From assembly GCA_003427395.1 (NCBI GenBank), contig BFEA01000096.1, positions 1,300,900-1,353,979 of the forward strand: a DNA stretch of 53,080 bases, written 5' to 3'. The position numbers were made by a program, and so were the translations under genes. This stretch comes from Chara braunii (lineage: Eukaryota > Streptophyta > Charophyceae > Charales > Characeae). The notes under the pieces were generated by a model that saw nothing but the letters and a program-made list of their open reading frames with translations, did no database searches and was not told the origin of the DNA. Positions 30,988 to 40,142 of this stretch are shown here, one piece after another (within the stretch, counting starts at the first letter, position 1; every line of letters starts with the position of its first letter).

Positions 30988-31725
30988 TCAATCGTCGTAT
31001 CGAGCAGGACGACAACGAGTGTGTTGTGGACGCTCAGAAGCATCCGGCTGCTGCTGAAGGTCTACCTCACATTGAGCCGGCTCGACTTCAGCGGTCTCCT
31101 CAGCCGAGGGAGAAGGAGGAGGGTCAGTGGGCTGAGGAGGAGCAGTCAACCCAGCACGACGAGCATGGTCATAGGCACGCACCAACATGCGAGCATGCTG
31201 CAAGTGCTCGAGGGGCTCCCAAGTAGCCTCATCAGGGTAACCCTTCCAACGTACGAGATACTCGACGTGAGGAGGGTTGTCGTCGGTGACTCGGCGACCA
31301 ATGATGTCTGAAACGAGGAACTCCTCGTGGTCGTCCACCATGATGGGTGAAGGGCGCTCGTATGATCGTCCGGCGAAACGCTCAGACGGTCTGCGGCAGG
31401 GCCGCAGTAACGAGACGCGGCATGGGCCAAAGAAGCGACGCCGAAACTTGCGAAGCGTGTCCGCTTCAAGCTGTAAGTGGCGGGCGTCGATAAGCACATC
31501 ATCACCGACTTTGAATGGATGATCCATCCTCGATCGGTTGGCACGTGCTGCCATGCGATTCTGGGAAGCGGCTATGTGCTCATGCGCGATCTTCATGATT
31601 GACATCATGTGTGCAACCCAATCATCCAGCGCGGGACAACTCGTGTCAGGGTGCATTTGTGACGGTTGAAGGAAGTCTGCGGGAACACGAGGGTGATAGC
31701 CGAAGTCGCAATAGTAAGGCGACAT
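30988..31725 (-). pseudogene. Element D integrase C-terminal part with a typical chromodomain
   Basis: 245 codons on the minus strand. Residues 1-90 are the end of integrase (MSPYYCDFGYHPR, HEHIAASQNRMAARANRSR, FKVGDDVLIDARHL). Residues about 131-185 form a chromodomain: FLVSDIIGRR, VEYLVRWKGYPDEATWEPLEHL and AYDHARR. The aromatic residues (Y, W, W) expected to form the methyl-lysine-binding cage are visible. Chromodomains in chromoviruses direct insertion to heterochromatin marked by histone H3 methylation. The tail is Pro/Glu-rich. The frame upstream breaks at stops between 31726 and 31967. Confidence 0.9.
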
Positions 31726-32400
31726 CCCCGTGGCTGGCGAGACGGCGTGGTTGTAGGCTATCTCTGCGTGGGCAAGATGGAGATCCCATTGCTGGTCGCC
31801 ACAAACAATCTTTCGGAGAATATCTCGGAGAGTCCTGTTTGTGACCTCGATCTGACCATTAGTCTGGGGATAGTAAGACGAGGAGAAGCGGAGCTGGGTG
31901 CTCTAAACCTCGTGGAGCCGTCACCAAAATCGGCTGGTAAAGTGCGGGTCACGGTCAGATATGATGCTCAAAGGTAAGTCGTGGTCACGCACGACTCAGT
32001 CAAACACGATGTCAGCGACCTCACGTGCACTGATGGCATAGCGGCACGGAACAAAGCGTGCACGCTTCGTGAAGCGGTCGACGACGACCAGTATAACATC
32101 ATGACCGCGGGGGGTCGGAGGACGAAGAGGACCAATAAAGTCCATCGAGATGGACTGCCAACGACCCTCAGGAGTAGGAAGAGGTTGTAGCAAACCATAA
32201 GACAGGTGGTTCGCGCTGTTCACCTCCTGACAAGTGGGACATTCTGCGACGTAGTCCTTCACAAAGTCCTTGCGCTTCGGCCAGACGTATAGGCGGCTCA
32301 CACTAGCCAACGTCTTGTGGAAGCCCATAAGACCGGCCGCTGTCTGGTCATGGAACTCTGCTACTACCCGGACACGTAGCCGACCAGTGGAGGGAATGCA
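31726..32400 (-). pseudogene. Element D integrase zinc finger and catalytic core
   Basis: Frame 31996-32328 contains GFHKTLASVSRLYVWPKRK, VAECPTCQEVNS (zinc finger end), SISMDFIGPLRPP (first Asp) and VVVDRFTKRARFVP. Beyond a stop at about 31996 are HDLPLSIISDRDPHFTSRFW (second Asp) and YYPQTNGQIEVTNRTLRD (Glu motif), then YNHAVS. The triad is present, but TGA/TAG codons interrupt the reading frame at several sites. Confidence 0.85.
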
Positions 32401-33250
32401 AATACGGGGCTCTCTGGTGCCCTATGAACCGTGACAGTACACAAGACCGTTGTNCCCGAGAGAGTAGTTCGGGACGGTCTTGCCACTCTAAAGGGTCGCA
32501 TGGATGTCGCGATAGCCGGGGCAGTGGCGGTACTGAGTGCGAAACTCGTTGATCACCGAGTGGTGGACGGCGGTGACCGAGATGGCAGCGAGTTGGATCT
32601 GCTCCTGATCATGGTCAGGGCACCGGGATAAGGCATTTGCGCCCGATTAGTCTCACCCTTGATGTGCTCAGTGGTGAAACTAAACTCGGATAGGTCGCGC
32701 TACCAGCGAGCCTGTCGAGGAGTGAACTTCCGCTTTGTCAAAAAAAGCTTGGACAACAGAGTTGTCCGTGCGCACCATGAATGGTGCTCCTTGCAGGTAG
32801 TGATGCTAGTGTCGAGCGGCATAAACTACTGCGAGAACCTCACGTTCATCATCGGTGTAGTTTATCTCGGCAGGCAGAAGTTGACGGGAGTAGAAGGCTA
32901 TCGGACAATCACCTGAGTGAGACTCGATAGTGCTATCATCGGCGATGGTAGGAGAATAGTCAATAGAAGGCTCGTCAGTAGTTGGACGAGTAGGCGTCAG
33001 GCGGAAAGCAGTGGTAAGGGTAGGGGGTGGGAAGCGAGGGATACGAGGGATACGAGGATGAGAGGAATCATGAGAGGAGGAAAAAATATGAGAAAGCACT
33101 GCTCCTACAACAAAGTTTGACGCATCGGTGGTAAGGATAAAACGGCGATCAAAATCGGGTAGGTGAAGAACCAGTGCACATGTCACCGCCTTCTTAAGGG
33201 CGGGGAAGGCGTCCTCATGGAGGGGTGTCCAAACCCATGGCGGGTTCTTC
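32401..33250 (-). pseudogene. Element D RNase H region
   Basis: Frame 32806-33186 reads LHLPDFDRRFILTTDASNFVVGAVLSH, then a Ser/Pro-rich insert of about 50 residues (about 32930-33075), then PIAFYSRQLLPAEINYTDDEREVLAVVYA. An insert of that size between the first two blocks is unusual. The remaining part to 32401 is broken by stops; GANALSRCPD (about 32625-32655) marks the domain end. One N at 32454. Confidence 0.8.
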
Positions 33251-34010
33251 CGGAGGAGGGTGGAGGTAAAGACGTAGGAATACCTAGTGCATCCCTGGAT
33301 GAAATTACTACAGTAACTAGTGAGGCCTAGGAAGCTGCGAAGCTACTTGGTGGATGTGGGGACGGGTCACTCCGCAATAGCAGTGATCTTCGCGTCGTCC
33401 AAGTGGAGACCCTGGTCAGACACGTAATGTCCTAATAAATTCACTTTGTGTTGGGCAAAGCGGCATTTGCTCAGCTCGGCGTCGAACTCATGTCTGCGCA
33501 AGCGGTCAAGGACATCGCGGAGGTGTCTGAGATGCTCCTCAAGGGTACGACTGTAGATTAGGATATCGTCGAGGTAGACGAAAACGTACTGCTCTAGGAT
33601 GTCCTTGAAGATGTCGTTCATCGCCCTCTAGACGGTAGCGGGTGCGTTGGTGAGGCCGAATGGCATCACCGTAAACTCATAGTGGCCGAAGCGCGATCGG
33701 AACGCTGTCTTCGTAAGGACGAATGCCGTGTCTGATGGTAACCACTATGAAGATCAATCTTCGTAAAGAAGCGGTTGCCTGCTAGGCAGTCGAACAACTC
33801 GTCGGAACGAGGCATGGGTTAGTTGTTCTTAACCGTGTAGCGGTCGAGGCCGCGATAGTCGATGCAGAGACGGAGAGTTCCATTCGCTTTGCGAGCAAAG
33901 AGGACGGGTGCATCCCACGGGGGGTTGCTGGTCTTAATGAAACCCAGTTTCAGGAGCTCCTCAAGCTGACGCTTGAGTTCGGTGGCCTCCGGGATCGAGA
34001 GTCTGTAGGG
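33251..34010 (-). pseudogene. Element D reverse transcriptase
   Basis: From right to left: [40 protein letters not shown] (about 33819-33945), broken frames holding the FTKIDLH and MPFGLTNAP motifs (about 33640-33800), then VFVYLDDILIYSRTLEEHLRHLRDVLDRL (33500-33621) with an intact Y-L-D-D, and LRSFLGLTSY (about 33310-33345). Several TAG/TGA codons differ from CAG or TGG codons by transitions. Confidence 0.88.
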
Positions 34011-34997
34011 TGCCTGGTGGTCAACACGACAGTCAGGGACGAGTTGGATGGAATGCTCAATAGCGCGCATCGGTGGGATGCAGGCGTACGAGAACGACGA
34101 TGGGAAAACGTCGTGGTACTCTCGAATGAGGTCACGAACTGCGGGGTCCAGGTCGGCCGTATAGCGTGCGAGTTCCTCAACGTCAGTGTCAGCGCGCGAC
34201 GACGGGGTGGACTCGACGGACGGCGGAGGGACGGAAGTAGAGATGGGTGCCATAGAGATAGAAGGAGGATCTGGCTCCAGAGACATGAGCTCGGCGTCGG
34301 GACTGGGTGGATCATAGTGCAAGAGATCCGCAACGGTCACCGTAAAGCGGGTGACGTCGTCCTGTCGGGCGAAGCGACCGAACTGCCGAGGCGCGGTGAC
34401 GGTGATCGTAGGAGATGGTGTGGGCACGGAAGGCTACGGGGGAGGAGGGTCGGGGCGTGGTGTCGCGGTAGTACCTATGAAAGGTACGCGATACGTCTGC
34501 CCACACTTCGTTTTGAGAACGAGAGTGTTGGTCGCCCAATCGGCCTCACTGCTGCGGAACTGACGAGACCATGGAGTGACGAGAATGAAATCGTACCCCG
34601 TCTCCATCACATCGAAATGTGCAGAGGAGCGGTGACGACGAGACGCTGGGGGACGATCAGTCGGCTCGAGAGTGAGGAAGAAAGGGAGGTCGGTGACTGT
34701 CTGATCGACGAAGCGCTGAGTCTTTTCATCCCCTAGGGTGACGAAGATGGGAGTCGGAGACCCTGTCATGGGTAAGAGGGCTTCTTTCACCACACGTGGG
34801 TGAATGAAGTCGCCTTGAGAACCGGAATCCCACAACGTTGAGTACACCCTCGTGGAGGTCCCCAGTCGTACTGGAATGATCGGGAGGGTGCAATCAGGGT
34901 CAGAGAGGATGGTGAGAAGGCAACGCAGTGCACCGACGTGGAGGGTGAGTCGCTTTTGACGAGCCTGGAGCATGCTCAAGTCCAGAAGAGAGGACAC
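34011..34997 (-). pseudogene. Element D protease and linker to reverse transcriptase
   Basis: Frame 34434-34997 carries VYSTLWDSGSQGDFIHPRVV, with D-S-G as the protease active site. It continues TGYDFILVTPWSRQF, the equivalent of YD.ILGM.WL. Frame 33819-34427 gives a Pro/Ser/Asp-rich linker with [11 protein letters not shown] and [13 protein letters not shown], a block that precedes reverse transcriptase in chromoviruses. Confidence 0.82.
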
Positions 34998-35157
34998 AAC
35001 ATCCTCGCGAATCGCAAGCTGCTAACTGCAACGGGCTGAGCGAATGGCTCGACGCGTCAGTAGTTACGGAGGGGTAGGAGGGAAGACGGTGGTTTGCGGA
35101 GGCGTAGACGGTACGGCGACAGAGGGCTAAGTACACTCTGTCGGGTCCTGCGATACC

Positions 35158-37235
35158 TCAGCTCCAGTAGCGAGAGGGGCGAACCGCGACGGAGATGTCG
35201 GGAAACCATTTATGGAGGAGGGCGTAGGTGTACACAGCACCGTGGCTAGGAGGCGCCTCGGGGGTGCAAGGCGTCGGGGGGGGACTGAGCACGACGCTGG
35301 CGGGAAAGGTTAGCGTAGTGGCGATCGAGGGCGGCGGTGTAAGGGCACCGCGAGGAGGTATGACCGTCCTGGCGGCAACGCAAACATCCACGCCGGCCTA
35401 AAATAGTTGCGCGCTCCTCAACGGAAAGGACACCGCGAGGAGGGACAAAGCCCTGAGGGAGGTCCTGGGGGCGACGCGCCAGTGTGACCATAGCGGCTGG
35501 GTGCCCGGGAGAGGGTGGAGAGGATGAGCTGGAGGCGCTCGACCATAGGGAGAGTAGAGTCCTCCAGGTGGTAGTGGATGGCCTCGCCGAGGTCGAGGTC
35601 GTCGCTATGGTTGCCCTCAGGCGACAACGGGGCAACAACGTCCTTCTCACCATACTCGAGCACACGAAAGAGGCGCGAGAAGTGGCGGCCCTGCTGCGCT
35701 GAACGGTGAGGGCGGCCGTGGGAAGGGGAGCAGTGCTGGGAAGTGTCGTGAGAGGAGGAGGGGGCGTAGCCAGTACGCTGAGGTTGGGAGGAGGAAGCGG
35801 GGTGAAGACGGGCCCGCATCCGCTGATGGGTCCTGGCGGCCTCATAGGCCTGTGGGGTCGATGTAAACTCGTACCGCCATAACTCGGAGCGGTACTCAAG
35901 GGAAAGGCTGGCCAAGAAATAGTCGATAAGGGCAGCCTCCGGGAGGAATGCCACATCACAAATGAGGCGGGCGTCCTAAAAGACCTGGATGTGGTGGTCC
36001 AGGCCGGCGGCGCCACCAGAGTTGGACCAGTGTGTGCCACCGACACGCTCGAAGCCATCAGTGACGTCATGTCAGGCTCCGAAACGATCCTCGAGGAACG
36101 CCTGAAAATCCATGAAACTTGGGGTCCGACCCTCACGAAGGAAGTGCGTGTAGAAATCCTCCCAAGCGTCGAAAGGACCGCCACGCAGGCGCGTGGAGAG
36201 GTAAGTCACCCACGTGTTAGGTGGGCCGCCCATGAGCTGGAGCGTGCGGGTAGCGGACTGCAGCCAGAGAGACACGCGTATCCCTGTACCGTCGGACAAG
36301 GCAATGTTCGTCAAGCGGACGAGTGGCGCGCCACCGTTTTGGCGGCGAGGGGATCGAGGAGAAGAGGCCGGTGCTACGGCTGAGTAAGTCGGTGCAGGTC
36401 CTGGAGAAAGGGGCGCAGCTGACTGTACGCCCGAGCCGCAAGGGGGAGCGGCGGGGGAAACAGCGGCAGGCTGCGAGAGAGTTCCGGTAGAAGAGGTCGC
36501 AGCAACCGAGGGAATAGGAAGAAGGTAGGATGGGGCTGGATAGGGTGCAGGGCGAGGGAAGCGAGCCTGCATGGAAGGAAGAGTAGAAGAAGAAGGGGGT
36601 GCACCCCAAGGCACGGCCACCTGTGAGGGTAGGGGTGGTTGAAGGTGTAAGAGGGCGAGGTCGGCCCGGGTCTGGGCAAGCTCGTCCTCGAGACGTCGAA
36701 CGTAGATCGAGCAAGGAGTGGCGGGAGGAAGAGTGAGGGAAGTGGACGCACGAGTTGCGTGGGGCATCCCACAGGGGGGAGAGCCAGGTGGTGCTGCGGT
36801 CGTGCGAAGGGGAGGGAGAAGCGGGGCACCCGGAAAAGTTGAGACCACGGCAGCGGGTTGTGGTCCCGTTGCCGTAGTGATCGGAATCTGGACAGGTGTG
36901 GCCGTAGAGTGAGGGAGGGCCGGGCCCGTGGCGGCCGTCGCGCTAGGAGCATGGATGGTCACCAAGATGGTCGGGTCGGGGGCGGCAGAGGAGGAAGCTC
37001 CGTCATGGCCACCATGTTGGATGACGGGGAACTCGGACTGTGAGCCAGAAGAAGAAAGAGAGTGAGGAAAGGAAGGACGAACAGCGTCCTGGAGTTGCCG
37101 CAGGCCAGCGGCAAGAGTCGCCACCTTCGCCTGTAAGGGCGCAAGGAGGGAGGTGATGAGGGTGTGCACATCCCCCTGGGGCTGATAGCTCTGGTCCGTC
37201 GGCACAGGTGTGGAGCCCGATGCCGAGGGCGTCAC
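35158..37235 (-). pseudogene. Element D Gag with zinc knuckle
   Basis: The first frame (36072-37235, 387 codons) begins with a plausible ATG. After an Ala/Pro/Ser/Thr-rich N-terminal region, it carries the capsid-like segment near its end (LWLQSATRTLQLMGGPPNTWVTY, FDAWEDFYTHFLREG, FQAFLEDRFG). Frame 35418-35954 continues with FLPEAALIDYFLASLSLEYRSELW, typical of chromovirus Gag. Frame 35246-36184 provides the knuckle C-L-R-C-x4-H-T-S-S-R-C (35345-35386). Gag packages RNA. At least two frame breaks and a TAG at about 35977 are present. Confidence 0.83.
35345..35386 (-). other. CCHC zinc-knuckle coding motif of element D Gag
   Basis: C-L-R-C-R-Q-D-G-H-T-S-S-R-C on the minus strand: exact CX2CX4HX4C. 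Confidence 0.85.
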
Positions 37236-37453
37236 CGCCTCGGCGGCTTAGGACACGTCATCGGTCATGAGGAGGTAATGGGATGGACTAGAGAGGGCCG
37301 GGGGAGGTCCGCATGAGCGAAGGGCGTAGGGGGAGGTCTGCGATAAAAGGCAACGGGCGACGCTTGTAAATCGAGCGTGGGCGCCGTCAAAAGGGGAGGG
37401 TTGGTTCGGATCCAAGGTGTTTGAATGGAAAGGGGGAGTAGGGGGGGTTTAGG

Positions 37454-37494
37454 AAAACCCTAAACCCTAAGAAAACCCTAAGAAAACCCTAACC
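37454..37494. repeat. Interstitial telomere-like CCCTAA motifs in element D leader
   Basis: Four ACCCTAA units with A-rich spacers in 41 bases (AAACCCTAAACCCTAAG, AAAACCCTAAG, AAAACCCTAACC). Confidence 0.8.
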
Positions 37495-37610
37495 GGGGTT
37501 TGAGTGATTAGGGTAGGGTACCAGTGACCTAATCAAGAAAATAAAATAGCAAGCATGGGGGGAGGCGGGGGGAAAAATAAATAAACAGTGAAATTTTGAG
37601 AAAAAATTGA

Positions 37611-37641
<31 letters not shown>

Positions 37642-37711
37642 AAAAATAAGTAAAGAAATAAGTAAGCACAATGTGAAAAGAGAAACAATATTTATTTTTT
37701 TGGAAAATTTT

Positions 37712-38106
37712 GACAGCATTTCCGTACTCCCCATGGGGTCAAGAATGTGCCAAGGGAAAGGAGAGACCAAGATAAGCACACTAAGTTTCAAAGTGCCGAA
37801 AATTAAAAAATTCATAAAAAAAATAAAGAAATAAGAAAAAGATAAATAAATAAATAAATAAGTAAATAAGTAGATGAGGAGGTGGAGAGAAATGAAGTGT
37901 CTGATTTTTTAAAAATTTCGGCAGCATTTCGTTACGCCCATGTAGTCGAAGTGTGCTGTCAAGAAGAAAGGCTAAGTAAATGAGAAGATTTTGCCAACAC
38001 TTCGCTACCCCCAAGGGGTCAAAACGTGCTAAAAAGACTAAGTGAAATAGAAACAGAAAATTTCGGCAGCACTTCGTTACCCCTACAGGGTCGGAATGTG
38101 TGCCGA
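37712..38106. repeat. Four degenerate hairpin units in element D leader
   Basis: Units at 37712-37752, 37919-37960, 37993-38030 and 38063-38106 share the pattern G(C/A)CA(G/A)CA(T/C)TTC.(T/C)TAC, then a C-rich/G-rich inner arm, then GTC..(A)(A).TGTGC. In unit 4, TCGGCA pairs with TGCCGA and ACCCCT with AGGGT; unit 1 has CCCCATGGGG in the centre; unit 3 has CCCCCAAGGGG. Sequence varies while the pairing is mostly kept. Confidence 0.7.
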
Positions 38107-38189
38107 AAGCAAGAATAACTAACTCCTAATCAGATTTAAGGGTGCCGCAAAAAAATTCGAAATTTTTATAATAAAATAAGAATAAAATA

Positions 38190-38660
38190 AAATAAATTAG
38201 AAAATGAGAAAAGAGGATGGGGAATAAGATAATTCGAGTTTTTGGAAAAAGGAGGAAATATAAATCAAAAGAAAGATAAAAAGAAGAAAACAGAAAATTT
38301 CGAAGTTGGGGGGAAGGGGAATGAAAAAGTGAAGGAGAAAGGGGAGAAATAAGTGAGAGAAAAAAAAAGAGTGAAGGGGGAGAGAAGGGTGAGAGAATGG
38401 GAGAGAAAGGGAAGGGAAAGGTGGGGAGGGATCTAGAAGCAAAGAGAAAAAAGGAGAAAGAAAAGAAAATAAATGAATGAAGTAGAGTAAAAAAGTGGGT
38501 GGTGGGAGAAAAGGTGGGGTGGGGAGGGGGGTATGGGTGGTGAGAGTGATTAGAAGGAAGTGAGCGAGGCAGAAGAGGAAGAAGTAGAGGGGGTGAGTAA
38601 GAGGAGAGAGAAAAGGTAGAGAAAGTGGGTTAGTAGGGAGAGGGAAGAGAGAGGAATGAT
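38190..38660. repeat. Long purine-strand tract
   Basis: The plus strand is almost all A and G for about 470 bases, so the element's RNA is pyrimidine-rich here. Seen by composition only. Confidence 0.85.
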
Positions 38661-39386
38661 ACCTGGCTCTTGGTGTCTCCAAGTGTACAAGGTATACCAA
38701 GACCAGGAGGGTCTTGGCCTTCACTGCAGCAAGCCAACTGGAGGAGGGAGGGGGCTGAGATCTTGATCAGCCCCTAGCAGCAGCACTGCAGATCCAGGGT
38801 GTGCTGTGTGAGCAAACCCTCACCACTGTAGAGCAGCCTCTGATCAGCGGGTTTTCACGGTCCACAGTGGACTGCCACGTGGCACTGCAGATGGTCACGG
38901 CCACACGCAGCAGCAGCCACGGTGTCTCCCCCTCGTCGGGGGGGGGGGGGGGGGGGCAAAAAGTTTCCTGCCCGGTGGGGGGTGTAGATAGCTGCCACGG
39001 CACATCTTCAACACCAGCATGCCGCCTTACCAAAGCATACATGCATTTTGGCGAGTGTGTTATGGGGATGGCTACGCACGCTCATAGCCAACACCTGCCC
39101 AGGTTCAAACCCTGGCAGCAGCGTGCATCCCGGATCTTGATAAATAAATTCGGGAGCGGGGCAGCGTGGGCACGTGGTGCATGAGTGAGCGGCGGCCTTG
39201 GTCTTGGCGCTAACACGCACGCGTCGTGATGGCAGCTCCTTTTTCGCCACGCGTCACTTCCTGGCCGCTGCGCTTTTCGCCAGTTTTTCGCTGCAAACGC
39301 CCAAAAAACAGCCGAAAAAAACTCTGTTGGATTTTGGTCGTTTTCCCTGCTGTGCGGTGTGGTGGGTGGGAGCAGGGAACGTTCCC

Positions 39387-39399
39387 GCTCCGATACCCG
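39387..39399 (-). other. Element D primer-binding site
   Basis: On the minus strand, CGGGTATCGGAGC directly follows the LTR. It matches 11 of 12 bases of the TGGTATCGGAGC used by elements B and C. Confidence 0.7.
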
Positions 39400-39708
39400 T
39401 GTGGCGGACCCACCAGGTGTGGTGCTCCGCCTGGGAGAGAGATGGAGATGGAGGATGAAGGGGGAGTGAGATGGCACAGCGCACCTCCCACGTGAGACTC
39501 CAACGCACGTATTACAAGATGTGTGAATGTAGAATGATCTAAAAAACAGACAACAGCTGGGGTATACCCCAGTGGACTGACGAGACTGGACTGGACTGGC
39601 TGGTACCAACAGAGGTACCGGCTTGAACTGGACTACCCCGAATACAACACAGGCCTGTGAGAACAGGCCAAGGGGCTGGTCTCACAGGCCAACCAGAGGT
39701 CCGCTACA
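39400..39708 (-). repeat. Element D 5' LTR (309 bp)
   Basis: TGTGGCGG...CCGCTACA, pairs with 29576-29872. Contains a near-perfect hairpin (39652-39690). Confidence 0.94.
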
Positions 39709-39713
39709 TACTA
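39709..39713. other. Target-site duplication of element D, right copy (TACTA)
   Basis: TACTA, identical to 29571-29575. Confidence 0.9.
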
Positions 39714-40142
39714 ACTATGGGGTCTTCCAACTTCTGGACTTTCAAACCAGCCTTAGCTTCTTCAACGCCCTGCGGCTAATATAGCTACGGGTAGCCCCTG
39801 TGTCTATAAGGGTCCCTACTCTGTTTCTAAGAACTTCTAAATCTACCAACACAAGTTGTTCTTTACTCTCCTTCTTCATTTTGGCCCAGGCCGGCATCCT
39901 CTCCTTCAACTCTTTTGCCAGACCTGTGAGGGAAGTGCCTAGAGAGACTCTAACACAGGCAGTCTCTGGACAGCTAACCAGGCATTGGCCTGCAACCTCT
40001 GCCATAGGCTCATGTGGTGTGGGAGTTTCCTGGTGGTGGGCGCACACTTCCCCACATGGCCTAATGGTAAGGGCAGTTGCAACCCCTACCAAAGGCTGCC
40101 TTTTGACCCCTAGGCAGCGAATCGGGCTTCCCTATACTTTTG
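39714..40142 (-). pseudogene. Element C protease N-terminal half
   Basis: Frame 39742-40092 ends VGTLIDTGATRSYISRRALKKL: D-T-G is the retropepsin active site. A few codons later the reading is cut by element D; the other half of the domain is at 29129-29570. Upstream is an acidic/Lys-rich linker leading from the zinc knuckle. Confidence 0.85.

Larger units (their letters stand above)
37236..39399 (-). other. Element D leader: AT- and purine-rich, structured, no gene
   Basis: Contains telomere-like AAACCCTAA motifs (37454-37494), AAAT/TAAA repeats (37610-37660, 37840-37868), four hairpin-forming units (37712-38106), a purine-strand tract (38190-38660), an 18-19 base G run (about 38939-38957) and a tRNA-like segment (39065-39131). 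No reading frame in it resembles a protein; apparent Phe/Leu/Ser-rich and Lys-rich frames are composition artefacts. Confidence 0.7.
29576..39708 (-). mobile_element. Element D: 10.1-kb Ty3/gypsy chromovirus, minus strand, nested in C's protease
   Basis: Short LTRs (29576-29872, 39400-39708) begin TGTGGCGG and end CCGCTACA, flanked by an exact TACTA on both sides. A primer site lies left of the right LTR. The minus strand codes a long Pro/Ala/Ser-rich Gag with zinc knuckle, protease, reverse transcriptase, RNase H, integrase and a typical chromodomain, so it is a chromovirus. Coding parts are GC-rich, whereas the 2.1-kb leader (37236-39399) is AT- and purine-rich and holds repeated hairpins. 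All domains carry stops, so this copy is inactive. It is a different lineage from A, B and C. Confidence 0.95.

Noticed and set aside
34017-34736. A 239-residue plus-strand protein
   Set aside because: It is the reverse complement of D's protease/RT coding region; GC-rich DNA gives long shadow frames.
36374-36952. A second minus-strand protein (192 residues) overlapping D's Gag
   Set aside because: Pro/Leu/Arg-rich out-of-frame reading of the Gag N-terminus with no motif.
37454-37494. A telomere or chromosome end
   Set aside because: Only four short units, internal to element D's leader, with coding sequence on both sides.
38197-38724. A membrane protein (Phe/Leu/Ser-rich, 175 residues)
   Set aside because: Hydrophobicity arises from the pyrimidine-rich strand of the purine tract; no start context or motif.
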